This document shows positions 9,301 to 16,741 of a DNA stretch of 60,433 bases, in pieces. Location: positions 1 through 60,433 of the forward strand of contig CAIVQB010000117.1 in the NCBI GenBank assembly GCA_903907925.1, read 5' to 3'. The notes beneath the pieces were generated by a model that made no database searches, had not been told where the DNA came from, and worked only from the letters and a program-made list of their open reading frames with translations. Position 1 is the first letter of the stretch. Every line of letters starts with the position of its first letter. This stretch comes from an uncultured Verrucomicrobiota bacterium. GTDB taxonomy: Bacteria; Verrucomicrobiota; Verrucomicrobiia; Limisphaerales; UBA9464. The translations under genes were made by a program, and so were the position numbers.

Positions 9301-9676
9301 CCGTGACGATGTTGGGATGATTGAGCCGGGCCAGGAATCGGGCCTCGCGATGGAACCGCTCGGCGAACGCGGGATCGGCGCTCAACGACTGGGGCAACAA
9401 CTTCAGCGCCACCAGTCGGTCGAGCCGGGGTTGCCGGGCCTTGTACACCACGCCCATGCCGCCGAGGCCGAGCAGTTCGAGGATTTCAAGCTGAGGGAAG
9501 GCAGCGGCCACCGTTTCCATCGGCGGCACGGACAGCCGTTCGCCCGGTTTCAGGCCGGCATCCGTCGGAGCCGCCGCGCCGGCGAGCACGCATCGCGGAC
9601 ACAGCCCCTGCGGCGCGTCGGCGGCGACGGGCTCACCACATTTCGGACAAAGAGTTGCGGACGCTGGAGAAGTCAT
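6311..9676 (-). CDS. zinc-ribbon Ser/Thr protein kinase with polytopic membrane region
   Basis: A 1121-residue protein. The N-terminus has a zinc ribbon (Cys10, Cys13, Cys26, Cys29). The Hanks-type kinase domain spans about residues 63-330, with the Gly-rich loop at 70-75, Lys92, catalytic Asp200 in His-Arg-Asp and Asp218 of the Asp-Phe-Gly motif, all intact. About nine or ten membrane spans follow (roughly residues 370-700), in places as repeated units, then a soluble C-terminal domain of about 400 residues with beta-rich and helical parts. It should be an active cytoplasmic kinase tethered to the inner membrane. The ATGA overlap with the sigma gene suggests that it phosphorylates or otherwise controls that sigma factor (inference). 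Confidence 0.92.
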   Translation of the reverse strand: MTSPASATLCPKCGEPVAADAPQGLCPRCVLAGAAAPTDAGLKPGERLSVPPMETVAAAFPQLEILELLGLGGMGVVYKARQPRLDRLVALKLLPQSLSADPAFAERFHREARFLARLNHPNIVTVFDFGFAPIVPPTMEAATQQPGPGFCYLLLEFVDGVNLRQAMQAGRFSPAEALTIIPSICGALQYAHEQGVLHRDIKPENILLDARGRVKLADFGIAKLVRDPGDQRADVTLTQSGSRLGTPHYMAPEQIESPSQVDHRADIYSLGVVFYELLTGELPLGRFAAPSEKVDLDARIDAIVFRALAKDRELRQQSAGAVKTEVEGLGTDAGGQPPRTRPITSRQVPAAESVTAPPAELPDWAKRFGWLMLFYAVLGIPGSILIRYHPTPDVSVFRWPTEILLLPVAVALWNRRLEWRFFGLISSALLLAWQSASLLAFAIWLASGPQGLQAFHPNSEVDWIVGLLQIGVPLASLWTLTRPAVVAAFENLAPIPSGLAVNPWPHRLFWLVIALIFLPAAAFVAGILAPVIKRMGFELGAGFLAGMVPMITGILIGLGYFRTRPQASEATVIATWSPWPHRLFWLLVAVVLMPASLVLTGLLVPQLVRTVGAPVGVMSGLLPIVLLGWLIWGFVKTLPGATETAAFSGGKSIPQRILLGVLLGIAVPLFLVGLCLFLSWQQPILLVPQTVHENPPTLIVPVAGTAMLTRTERTIIDSQVRLSWDLRASKPARVRLSSGSAAKTALLTRVGPNEYHSKISVIYELRPNGNEMFVTVQTGDARDGGILQFNLPEGGQALYSKAGELVAGNLVLNFNTPVWIAFIGLEQIRLEVLPGADPKPEIGDLPQTLPGGLASAAALKWHLAWQGLQENRKKVEVGMVAPGGAEMLAAERDLVVAESEFLGEPALAAQARLAHAEQWFAIVRKMMEVGRATSLEVNQAELQMVQAKEGLSGLVPVANPGTSYREDLASVFRAAGRRNLDYALAVLESPLRRALKIPDERMVFRQGDSAYEFNRALSRRLTALKALLAARAGDAVRLREAQKAGASLWPADGELELYEIWVDHFDPVRADQDTDDVRVNVSELRALQAGRDPELTVIHRFKAFGKPTTTNRITGDWMIPR

Positions 9677-9685
9677 ACGCCGTGT

Positions 9686-9713
9686 TTCTGAGGCGGCGGC
9701 AGGCGGAGGTTAC
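9686..9713 (-). promoter_or_regulatory. possible ECF promoter of the first kinase gene
   Basis: On the minus strand GTAACC (9708-9713) is followed after 16 bases by TCAGAA (9686-9691), leaving about 10 bases to the ATG at 9676. A similar GTAACC or GTAAGA with a 16-base spacer precedes the other two sigma/kinase genes. The near-absence of a 5' leader is a weak point of this call. Confidence 0.35.
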
Positions 9714-9806
9714 AACCAAACCGCACCGGATCACGATGGCGAAAGCCGGACCAGCTCGGAAGAAGCTGCGAATGGACACTGACCCACCCGCCACCCCGCC
9801 ACCCCG

Positions 9807-9953
9807 CCACCCTGTCATTCCGCTAGCTTCGCCGAGAGACTGCAGGAGTCGCTCCCGATCTGCGGAATCCCGAAAAATGGCCTCCCACCGGTCACCACGA
9901 CTCATCAAATGGTAAACTGCTCCTTTGTACTCGATTCTCAGCCCCCTTGGCAT
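9807..9953 (-). pseudogene. truncated REP-associated tyrosine transposase (RAYT, IS200-like)
   Basis: The first 49 codons match the start of Y1-type RAYT transposases: Met-Pro-Arg-x-Leu-Arg-Ile-Glu-Tyr, then a Tyr-His-x-x-Ser-Arg-Gly-Asp segment with the family's expected spacing, then an Asp-Arg-Glu helix. After about 9807 the reading frame runs into a short tandem of CCGCCACC-type sequence and unrelated codons, so the catalytic His-x-His and Tyr regions are missing. The start lies 25 bases from one copy of the 20-base repeat that also lies beyond the hsdM remnant. RAYTs are single-copy housekeeping-like transposases tied to REP repeats; this one is a dead fragment. Confidence 0.7.
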
Positions 9954-9978
9954 CCCGAAACCATCCCGGTCATCTCAC

Positions 9979-10010
9979 TTGTGTCAATAGTGAGGACCCC
10001 TTTTCACGAG
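9979..10010 (+). repeat. left copy of the island's inverted repeat
   Basis: Contains TTGTGTCAATAGTGAGGACC followed by CCTTTTC. The reverse complement of the same 20 bases is found at 12279-12298, with the CCTTTTC extension preserved, so the two copies bracket the OLD and hsdM region in inverted orientation. Confidence 0.85.
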
Positions 10011-10056
10011 CCGCTCGAGCCGCTCGAAAGGCTGTTTTCGGAGTAGGCTTGGGGCA

Positions 10057-11820
10057 TTACAGCTTCTCAATGAGTTCCAGTAAACGTTCCAAATCCTTGT
10101 GTGCATGCTTAAGATCAATCGTGTCCGCAATCTTACTATGGATGTATGGCTTTTTGAACTTCGGATCAGCCAACCCGTTTAACGGGACACCTTTGCTGCC
10201 AATATTCTTCTTCAGGTCGATCAGACTATAGCCATTGCTGTAGTCGTTCTTAGTGGGACATTCGGTCGTCAGTATTTTAGCAACGGCACCCTTGTTGTGG
10301 TCTGTAATTAGAGAAAACTCCAAGTCGGATGTGAACACGAAAACGTTCAATCCGGCGTCTTTGAAATATTTTTCGCTGGCGGTGGCGGCGGCGGTGAACT
10401 CCGCCTCGGTCTTGTCCAATGCAGTATCAATTGTGGCTGTGACAGTCGACAAGGATGTGTGGGAATAACCAGCGTCTTTTGCGCCCCGGAGAATTGGCCG
10501 GTCTGCGTTCGCGATCAGTGAGTCAAAATCCGTTACGACCATGTGCGGAATATTTGCGGTGTTCCACGCCCGTATCATTCGCAGGAATGGCGAGAAGTTT
10601 TTATTTCCGGCAGCAGAAACTACTGAGATTCGGTGCGCTTGAGGCCCAAGTTTCTTTTCCAGAAGCAGCTTGATAACCCGCTGGTCAGACTCGCCTTCCA
10701 CCAAGACGACTTTATCCGCGAAGAACAACAAATTGTTAACCTCCGAGCTGTAGGCATCGAAAGTTTGTGCATCACGCGGAGTCTTAACATCTGGAATGTG
10801 CAACGCCGAATAGGTTCCCTCTTTCCGGACTAAACCCAAACGTGTGAACGGCGTTTCGGCAACGATGTATGGACTGTGAGTCGTTACAATTATCCTTAGA
10901 TTTTCGGACTGAGCTGTCCGGACATTCTGGTAAAGCTCCTTCTGCTTTTGGGGATGGAGAAATGCCTCTGGCTCTTCCACAGCGAGGATGAATTGAACAT
11001 CTGGATTCTCTGCAGCGCTCTGCTCAAGCCGATGCAGTGCAAGAAGAACTCCACTTTGAATTCCCGACCCTGCCTCAGATAAGGCCAGGGTCACGTTTTC
11101 ATCGTCCGTCAGTTGAAAACCGAGGCTGAGGTTGTTCAAAATCCACTCGCCGATCTGTTTGACATCCACATTAAATTTCAGCCCGAGCTTGTGCTGAGTC
11201 GAAAAACCAAAATTCTTTTGAATTCGAGGTAACAGTGCCTCATTCACATAAGGCTTGATCGTGTCGGTAATTCTGTCTCGAATTTCTTTCAACGTGCGAT
11301 ATTCCTTCGGAGTCCCGCCAGCCTTCTGTGGAATCATTTTCGATAGACCGTGCTCACGCAGCATTCGTGAGAACAATTCTTGAAACTGCACCGAAGAGGC
11401 GTCACGGAGGGCCGGAATTAGCACGAATCTATTTTTCTCGCGAAGTTTTTTCAAAACATCCAATGCAGTCCGAGTGGTTTTTGCGTTCCTTGTGATCTTC
11501 TCCAAGACAGTAAATGTCAGATCGGCTCGAACGGTAACGTATAGCTGCTTTCTAACCCCGCCGTCACCGTAATTGAGCGTAATCCGGCGAGCTTGGGGTC
11601 CGACCGGGAACATAGGCAAAAGGCGCTCGGCAAGATCGGGATGCAGTGCTCCGAGTTTAAGCGTTTCCTCGTCCAGCTGATTTAGGACGATGTCAATCGC
11701 CTTGAGAATCGATGACTTGCCATGGTCGTTTTGACCGATAAGCACAGAAGTTCTTTCGAGGTCGAATCGAAGAGTCTTGAATGCCTTGATGAACGCGAAC
11801 TCAACGGATTCAATCTTCAT
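10057..11820 (-). CDS. OLD-family ATPase with TOPRIM nuclease domain
   Basis: A 587-residue protein. The N-terminal ABC-type ATPase has Walker A at residues 29-37 (Gly-Gln-Asn-Asp-His-Gly-Lys-Ser-Ser), a signature-like Ser-Glu-Ala-Gly-Ser-Gly near 247, Walker B with Glu282 and a His loop near 313. A TOPRIM domain follows, with Glu375 in Val-Glu-Gly-Glu-Ser-Asp and the Asp431-Phe-Asp433 metal site. This is the layout of OLD and GajA-type nucleases, which cut DNA in phage defence. No UvrD-like GajB partner is adjacent, so a complete Gabija system is not supported. The gene is low in GC and lies beside a broken hsdM, a common setting for OLD proteins in restriction islands. Confidence 0.85.
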   Translation of the reverse strand: MKIESVEFAFIKAFKTLRFDLERTSVLIGQNDHGKSSILKAIDIVLNQLDEETLKLGALHPDLAERLLPMFPVGPQARRITLNYGDGGVRKQLYVTVRADLTFTVLEKITRNAKTTRTALDVLKKLREKNRFVLIPALRDASSVQFQELFSRMLREHGLSKMIPQKAGGTPKEYRTLKEIRDRITDTIKPYVNEALLPRIQKNFGFSTQHKLGLKFNVDVKQIGEWILNNLSLGFQLTDDENVTLALSEAGSGIQSGVLLALHRLEQSAAENPDVQFILAVEEPEAFLHPQKQKELYQNVRTAQSENLRIIVTTHSPYIVAETPFTRLGLVRKEGTYSALHIPDVKTPRDAQTFDAYSSEVNNLLFFADKVVLVEGESDQRVIKLLLEKKLGPQAHRISVVSAAGNKNFSPFLRMIRAWNTANIPHMVVTDFDSLIANADRPILRGAKDAGYSHTSLSTVTATIDTALDKTEAEFTAAATASEKYFKDAGLNVFVFTSDLEFSLITDHNKGAVAKILTTECPTKNDYSNGYSLIDLKKNIGSKGVPLNGLADPKFKKPYIHSKIADTIDLKHAHKDLERLLELIEKL

Positions 11821-11889
11821 TGTTTTTTACTTTTTGATCCACGCCCCCCCGACAGCAGCAGGTCGCGCGTCCGGTGAAGGTATTGGATT

Positions 11890-12084
11890 TAGCGTTGGAG
11901 CTTGAGAATGCCACCGAACGGCGGCGCGGCTCGTTCGGAGATCTGGCTCACCCTTTTGAGACGTGCGGAGTATTCTTGGGATTTTGAGGACGGAATTGGC
12001 GCGGAACTGTTCGGCGGCGTCCCAGAAGCGCTTTTCCGAGACGGCGGTTGCGGTCACTTTCTGCGACGGTGCGATCCAAATCAT
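11890..12084 (-). pseudogene. hsdM: remnant of type I restriction methylase HsdM N-terminus
   Basis: From the ATG at 12084 the frame encodes a stretch matching the HsdM N-terminus: Glu-Lys-Arg-x-Trp-Asp-Ala-Ala-Glu-Gln-x-Arg-Ala-Asn-Ser-x-Leu-Lys. At about 11981-11985, in a run of A on the coding strand, the match shifts to the next frame and continues Ser-Gln-Glu-Tyr-Ser-Ala, exactly the next conserved HsdM block, before similarity is lost. A one-base insertion in the A run explains this. The methyltransferase domain is gone, so it cannot work. I infer that a type I restriction system once stood here beside the OLD gene. Confidence 0.55.
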
Positions 12085-12264
12085 GCCGGGGACTCCAAGA
12101 AGGGGCGAAGTTACTCAGCCCCTCATTGACGGCAAGTGTGTTGTGGCGAACGCCGACGGTCGTCCTGTCAGCGGGCGGTCAAACCCAGCCAGTGTCTGAG
12201 GTGAACAAGTTCATTGCCGAGCGTGCCCGATAGTTGGGTTCGTGGTGGCGGATGAACCACCTCT

Positions 12265-12298
12265 GTGGAAAAGGGGGCGGTCCTCACTATTGACACAA
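12265..12298 (-). repeat. right copy of the island's inverted repeat
   Basis: Its reverse complement begins TTGTGTCAATAGTGAGGACC, then GCCCCCTTTTCCAC. Compared with the left copy the first 20 bases are identical; the C-rich spacer differs in length and the TTTTC extension is kept. Confidence 0.85.
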
Positions 12299-12574
12299 CG
12301 ACACCAAATCACCCTCTTTTTGATAGGATGAGGATGTTTAAAACGCAGGTCCAACTCCCCATTTTTGAGCCGGGCGGCAGTCGCTCGCCATTTCCAAAGT
12401 GTTTCAAGGGTAGTGCAAAGTCCACCATCCGCACAGGTTGACAAGCCACCTACCTGAAATCCCTATTCGGATTCACCAATTTGTTTTTGGGCGAACCGGC
12501 GGAGCTCAAAGAGTCGAGTCGTTTCTCGCCTTCCGGGTTTCGGTCGTGCAGCCTTGGTGCCGATACAGAGCCGT

Positions 12575-13339
12575 ATGGACGACGACTCCAGCGCGATCCG
12601 GCCCGAGCCGCGCCACAACACTCCCGGACAGGGCATTTTCAAGACGACCCAGTGGAGCCTTGTGCTGTCGGCCGACGGCAGCCCGGGCAGTGCCTCGTTC
12701 CGGGCGCTGGAGAAGCTCTGCCAGACTTATTGGTTCCCGGTCTATACCTTCGTCCGGCGCCAGTCGAAATCGCCCGAGGATGCCCAGGATCTGACCCAGG
12801 AATTCTTCAGCCGTTTCCTGGCACGAGGCGGATTCTCCCGCGCCGACCGTGAGCGCGGCCGGTTCCGCAGTTTCCTTCTCACCTCGGTGAAGCATTTTCT
12901 CACCGAGGACTGGCGGCGGGCAACGCGCCAAAAGCGGGGCGGCGGCGTGACCCCGATTCCCATCACCGGCGAGGACGCGGAATCCCGCTACACTGCGGAA
13001 CCCCTCGATGAATTATCGCCCGACCGGATTTTCGACCGCCGTTGGGCCGAAGCCCTGTTGGAACGGGTGATGACCCGGCTCCGCGCGGACTACGAGGCCA
13101 CAGGGCGGGCCGAGGTGTACCTGCAGCTCCAGCAATTCCTTTGGGGCCGGCAGTCCGACCTTTCCTACGTCGAAATGGCCGGACGCCTCGGCATGAACGA
13201 AGGTGCGGTGAAGGTCGCCGTTCACCGGTTACGGCAGCGGTTCCGGGAACAACTCCACGCCGAAGTGGCTGAAACGGTTGAAAACGAGGCTGAGGTCGAC
13301 GGAGAAATCCGCCATTTGTTGGGCCTGTTCGCGAGCTGA
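12575..13339 (+). CDS. ECF sigma factor, partner of the downstream kinase
   Basis: A 254-residue sigma factor closely resembling the one at 5571-6314: the same Leu-Thr-Gln-Glu-Phe-Phe core, Asp-Arg-Glu-Arg-Gly-Arg-Phe-Arg-Ser segment, Gly-Gly-Gly-Val motif after region 2, and helix-turn-helix ending in Gly-Ala-Val-Lys-Val-Ala-Val-His-Arg-Leu. The ATG at 12575 is preferred over an in-frame TTG at 12554. It lies 83 bases upstream of a large kinase gene on the same strand, the reverse of the gene order in the first pair. It is likely to drive genes controlled through that kinase, possibly including its own locus. Confidence 0.9.
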   Translation: MDDDSSAIRPEPRHNTPGQGIFKTTQWSLVLSADGSPGSASFRALEKLCQTYWFPVYTFVRRQSKSPEDAQDLTQEFFSRFLARGGFSRADRERGRFRSFLLTSVKHFLTEDWRRATRQKRGGGVTPIPITGEDAESRYTAEPLDELSPDRIFDRRWAEALLERVMTRLRADYEATGRAEVYLQLQQFLWGRQSDLSYVEMAGRLGMNEGAVKVAVHRLRQRFREQLHAEVAETVENEAEVDGEIRHLLGLFAS

Positions 13340-13372
13340 TGCACTGGAAAACGATTCGGGTCGAACGGACGA

Positions 13373-13400
13373 GTAACCTTTTCCCCGAAACCGCTTAGCT
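13373..13400 (+). promoter_or_regulatory. possible ECF promoter of the second kinase gene
   Basis: GTAACC (13373-13378) followed by TTTT and, after a 16-base spacer, TTAGCT (13395-13400), 22 bases before the kinase ATG. The shape matches the elements before the other sigma/kinase transcripts. Its place between sigma and kinase suggests that the kinase can be transcribed separately. Confidence 0.4.
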
Positions 13401-13422
13401 CCGTGTGACCAAGACCTGATCC

Positions 13423-16400
13423 ATGGAAAACACCCCCTCGTGCCTCCGTTGCGGTGCCCGGCTCGCCGGCCAGGGCCTCGGCGGCCTGTGTCCGCGCTGC
13501 CTCCTGTCCGACGCGCTGCCTTCCACCGACGGTGGGACGCCCACCCCTGCATCCCGTCCGGCGGCGACTCAGCCGGTCCTGCTCCGCTATTTCGGCGACT
13601 ACGAACTGGTCGGCGAAATCGCCCGGGGCGGCATGGGGGTCATCCACCGCGCCAAGCAGCTCAGCCTCGGCCGGATGGTGGCGATCAAACTGATGTCGGC
13701 CGGGGAATTCGCGCGACCCGAAGTGGTCCAACGCTTCCGGACGGAAGCCATGGCCGCCGCGCGACTACAGCATCCCAACATCGTCGCCATCCACGAAGTC
13801 GGTGAGCATGCCGGACTCCAGTATTTCTCCATGGACCTCGTCGAAGGTCCGAATCTCGCCGCCCAACTGGCCGGTCAACCATTGCCCGCCCGCCGTGCCG
13901 CGCAGTTGCTGACCACCCTCGCCGACGCGGTGCAATACGCCCACGACCGGGGAATTCTCCATCGCGATCTGAAGCCGTCGAACGTCCTGATCGATTCGTT
14001 CGGCGAACCGCGAATCACCGATTTCGGCCTGGCGAAGGACATCGGCGTCGATTCGGATCTCACCGTCACCGGACAAGTCCTCGGCACTCCCGGATACCTT
14101 CCCCCGGAACAGGCGGATCCTCAACGTGGACCCGTCGGACCGCCGGCCGATGTTTATTCGCTCGGTGCGATCCTCTATTTCACCCTGACCGGGCGTCCGC
14201 CGTTCGTGGGAGGAACGGTGCACGAAACACTTCGTCAGGTTCTGAACGACGACCCAGTGGCACCACGGATCCTCAACTCCGGCGTACCGCGGGATTTGGA
14301 AACCATCTGTCTCAAGTGCCTCGAACGGGATCCGGTTCGCCGCTATCAGACCGCGCGGGATCTGGCAGCCGATCTGCGCCGCTTCCTCGAAGGCGTGCCG
14401 ATTCTGGCCCGGCCCGTTTCAGCCCCCGGACGATTTCTCCGCTGGTGTCGCCGGCGTCCGGCCCTGGCCACCATCTGGGTTCTCGTCGCCGCCCTCGCCG
14501 TCGGCTCGTCGATCGCCGCGGTATGGATCCAGCGCGCCCGTTCCCACACTCAGGACGCGTTGAATCGGATGACGGTGGCGGAGAACACGTCTCGCGACCG
14601 GTTGCGGGAGGCGCGGCTCTCGGAAGCGCGGGCAATCAGTCGCACCACCCAACCCGGCCGGCGGGCGCGCGCCCTCGCGGCATTGGCCGAAGCCGCCCGG
14701 ATTCGCAACGGAACCGATCTCCGCGACGAGGCCCTTTCCAGCCTGCTGCTCAACGACCTCAATCCGGTCGAGACCTGGGATGCCCGGCCCCAGTTTCCAG
14801 CCGTGATCCGCTTCGAACCCGCGGGACGGACGGCCATCATGGATTTCATGGATCCTGACGGTACTCATTCAGAATCCGCGACGTTTCTTCATTGGGGTTC
14901 CACCAATCGGGATTCGGTGATCCGCGCCCCGGCAGTGGTGGTGGGACCCTTTCAATTTTCCTCGGATGGCACCCGGGTCTCTGGTCGCTATGCCGACAAC
15001 ACCATCCGGATCTGGAGGGTCGGCAATCCCAGGCCTGTGGTTGAACTGACCAATCGCCCACCACCCGCTCTCCGGTCGCGGGACGAATCCTTCGTGGATG
15101 ATGTCCATTTTTCGCCGGACGGAACCCGTTTTGTCGCGGGCTTGAACGGTCCGGGCCTGGCACTTCACCGAACTTCCGACGGATCCGAAATCACCCGCTG
15201 GACCGGTCCCCTCGTCTTTAACCAGGTCCGATTTTCACCGGATGGAAAACACATCGCCGCCGTCCGGGTCGCCGACCTTTCCGATCGCGATTTGACCCTC
15301 TTCTCCGGGGACCTGAAGTTCGAACGAACGATCCCCCTGGCGGCCACTCCGGGCTGGATCGCGTGGTCTTCCGATTCTTCGCGTGTTGCGGTTCCCCTGA
15401 ATGACGGGACCGTCGAGATCCACGACGTCGGGAACGGCCGGCTGCAGGCGCGCATCGTCGCCCCCAACATGGGTGCGGGCGATATCACCTTTCTCGGACA
15501 GGACACGCTGCTCGGGATCCGCGGGCGGGGCTACAGCTTCCACGTCTATAACATCACCACCGGGACCGAGGAGGTCGTGGTCGAAGGTTACAGCCGCGCC
15601 CCGGCATCCGCGCGCCCGGGCGGCAGCCAGATCGTCTCCACCTCGCTGCTCGGCCTCTCAACCCGGTGGGATGTTCTCGGACCGACCGGCTACCAGATCA
15701 TTCCCCCGGCACGGCTCTCCGGATTCGGAATGGTCATCAACAATTGCGGTTTCGATTTCAGTCCCGACGGCCGGCAGGTGCTTTCGATTAGCGGACGCTA
15801 CATCGCCCTGCGTGATGTCGAATCCGGACGATTGATCGAGGAGTTTGATGCGGGATTCCAGCGGAGCGATGAATTGTCGATGGTCGCCTTTCTCCCCGAC
15901 GGCCGGAGTTTCATCCGCAGTTCTTCAGCGACCGGAATCTGGCGCCACTCAATTCGCGAAACTCCGGACGGACTCCGCATCGATCCGGGCCAGTCATTGG
16001 ATCCGGAACCCGCCTTCACGATGACCGATCACACGGCGGGGAGCCGGCGGCTGGTCTTTGTGGCTCATTCCCAACGGGGCGCGGAACGGGTGAAAGTCGT
16101 CGAAACCACACCGGGTGGCATCCGCACCCTCAGCCGCTGGAATACGCCAGACGCCTATGCCGCCGCCTTGAATCCTCAGGGAACCGAGGTCCTGCTCAAC
16201 TGCGCGACCACCGCCTCCACCAGCACCAACAGCCGCGTCCGCATTCATCGGGCCGACGACGGATCGGTGATCCGAACCCTGTCGGCACCGGTTTCCTGCG
16301 ACGCGTTCTGGAGCGGCAGCGGCGGGGTCGCCATGACCTCCGCCGGCACGAGCACCAGCATCCTTTGGGATGCCAGGACCTGGCAGCCGCGGGCGCGAAT

Positions 16401-16680
16401 CGAGGGTAGTCTCGGCGGGGACACCACCACGTTTGCCGTTTCCCCTGACGATCGCTACGCCGTCATTATCATCGACCGGCGCCTGCATCTGATCTCCCCG
16501 ACTGACGGGAGCATCCTCGCCAGTTTCGAATGTCCGGCTGCCCCTCGCGACGCCTCGGGAATCCGGTTCCATCCCGACGGAAAACGCTTCGCCATCCTGT
16601 GGCACGATGGCCGGGTCGATCTTTTCAACCCCGACACACTCCGTGCGGCGGCGGTTGCGGCCATCGGCATCGGCTGGTGA
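13423..16680 (+). CDS. zinc-ribbon Ser/Thr protein kinase with WD40-like propeller
   Basis: A 1085-residue protein. It opens with a zinc ribbon (Cys7, Cys10, Cys23, Cys26), as in the kinase at 6311-9676. The kinase domain is at about 60-330, with the Gly loop at 67-72, Lys89, catalytic Asp182 and Asp200-Phe-Gly, all intact. One membrane span at about 345-365 is followed by a helical linker and about 650 residues of WD40-like repeats (recurrent Phe-Ser-Pro-Asp-Gly and Trp-Asp motifs), which probably face the periplasm as a sensor or binding propeller. It pairs with the sigma factor just upstream. Substrates are unknown. Confidence 0.92.
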   Translation: MENTPSCLRCGARLAGQGLGGLCPRCLLSDALPSTDGGTPTPASRPAATQPVLLRYFGDYELVGEIARGGMGVIHRAKQLSLGRMVAIKLMSAGEFARPEVVQRFRTEAMAAARLQHPNIVAIHEVGEHAGLQYFSMDLVEGPNLAAQLAGQPLPARRAAQLLTTLADAVQYAHDRGILHRDLKPSNVLIDSFGEPRITDFGLAKDIGVDSDLTVTGQVLGTPGYLPPEQADPQRGPVGPPADVYSLGAILYFTLTGRPPFVGGTVHETLRQVLNDDPVAPRILNSGVPRDLETICLKCLERDPVRRYQTARDLAADLRRFLEGVPILARPVSAPGRFLRWCRRRPALATIWVLVAALAVGSSIAAVWIQRARSHTQDALNRMTVAENTSRDRLREARLSEARAISRTTQPGRRARALAALAEAARIRNGTDLRDEALSSLLLNDLNPVETWDARPQFPAVIRFEPAGRTAIMDFMDPDGTHSESATFLHWGSTNRDSVIRAPAVVVGPFQFSSDGTRVSGRYADNTIRIWRVGNPRPVVELTNRPPPALRSRDESFVDDVHFSPDGTRFVAGLNGPGLALHRTSDGSEITRWTGPLVFNQVRFSPDGKHIAAVRVADLSDRDLTLFSGDLKFERTIPLAATPGWIAWSSDSSRVAVPLNDGTVEIHDVGNGRLQARIVAPNMGAGDITFLGQDTLLGIRGRGYSFHVYNITTGTEEVVVEGYSRAPASARPGGSQIVSTSLLGLSTRWDVLGPTGYQIIPPARLSGFGMVINNCGFDFSPDGRQVLSISGRYIALRDVESGRLIEEFDAGFQRSDELSMVAFLPDGRSFIRSSSATGIWRHSIRETPDGLRIDPGQSLDPEPAFTMTDHTAGSRRLVFVAHSQRGAERVKVVETTPGGIRTLSRWNTPDAYAAALNPQGTEVLLNCATTASTSTNSRVRIHRADDGSVIRTLSAPVSCDAFWSGSGGVAMTSAGTSTSILWDARTWQPRARIEGSLGGDTTTFAVSPDDRYAVIIIDRRLHLISPTDGSILASFECPAAPRDASGIRFHPDGKRFAILWHDGRVDLFNPDTLRAAAVAAIGIGW

Positions 16681-16741
16681 TCGGTCCAATTCCCCGGCGC
16701 TGCGGGGTTGCACTCCGACGCACGGCCGCGATGCTGTTCCG

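Larger units (their letters stand above)
9979..12298. mobile_element. low-GC defence-like island bounded by inverted repeats
   Basis: This 2.3-kb segment holds an OLD-family nuclease gene and a type I methylase remnant. Its base composition is clearly lower in GC than the neighbouring sigma/kinase genes. Inverted copies of a 20-base repeat mark both ends, and a truncated RAYT transposase lies just outside the left end. The structure fits either a cassette moved by a RAYT-type or other transposase, or a hot spot where repeats and defence genes accumulate. No intact transposase lies inside and I see no obvious target-site duplication, so mobility is inferred. Confidence 0.45.
11821..12574. other. 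gene-poor island edge
   Basis: Holds the hsdM remnant (11890-12084) and the right inverted repeat (12265-12298). Short open frames exist on both strands at 12090-12445 but none matches a family I know. One plus-strand frame ends near 12233 in a helical tail that could be the C-terminus of a lost gene. The sequence reads as decayed coding DNA. Confidence 0.45.

Noticed and set aside
9731-9806. Intact RAYT or IS200 transposase continuing past 9807
   Set aside because: After about 49 codons the family match stops at a short CCGCCACC-type tandem and the remaining codons lack the catalytic His-x-His and Tyr motifs.
9781-9815. CRISPR-like array in the CCGCCACC repeats
   Set aside because: The units are only 9-10 bases, contiguous and without spacers; this is a simple tandem.
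10057-11820. Complete Gabija system (GajA plus GajB)
   Set aside because: The OLD-type protein fits the GajA layout, but no UvrD-like helicase lies beside it; the neighbours are an hsdM remnant and a dead transposase.
12090-12445. Short open frames on both strands in the island edge as real genes
   Set aside because: None shows a recognisable domain, they overlap each other and the inverted repeat, and their codon use is unlike the neighbours. They look like decayed DNA.
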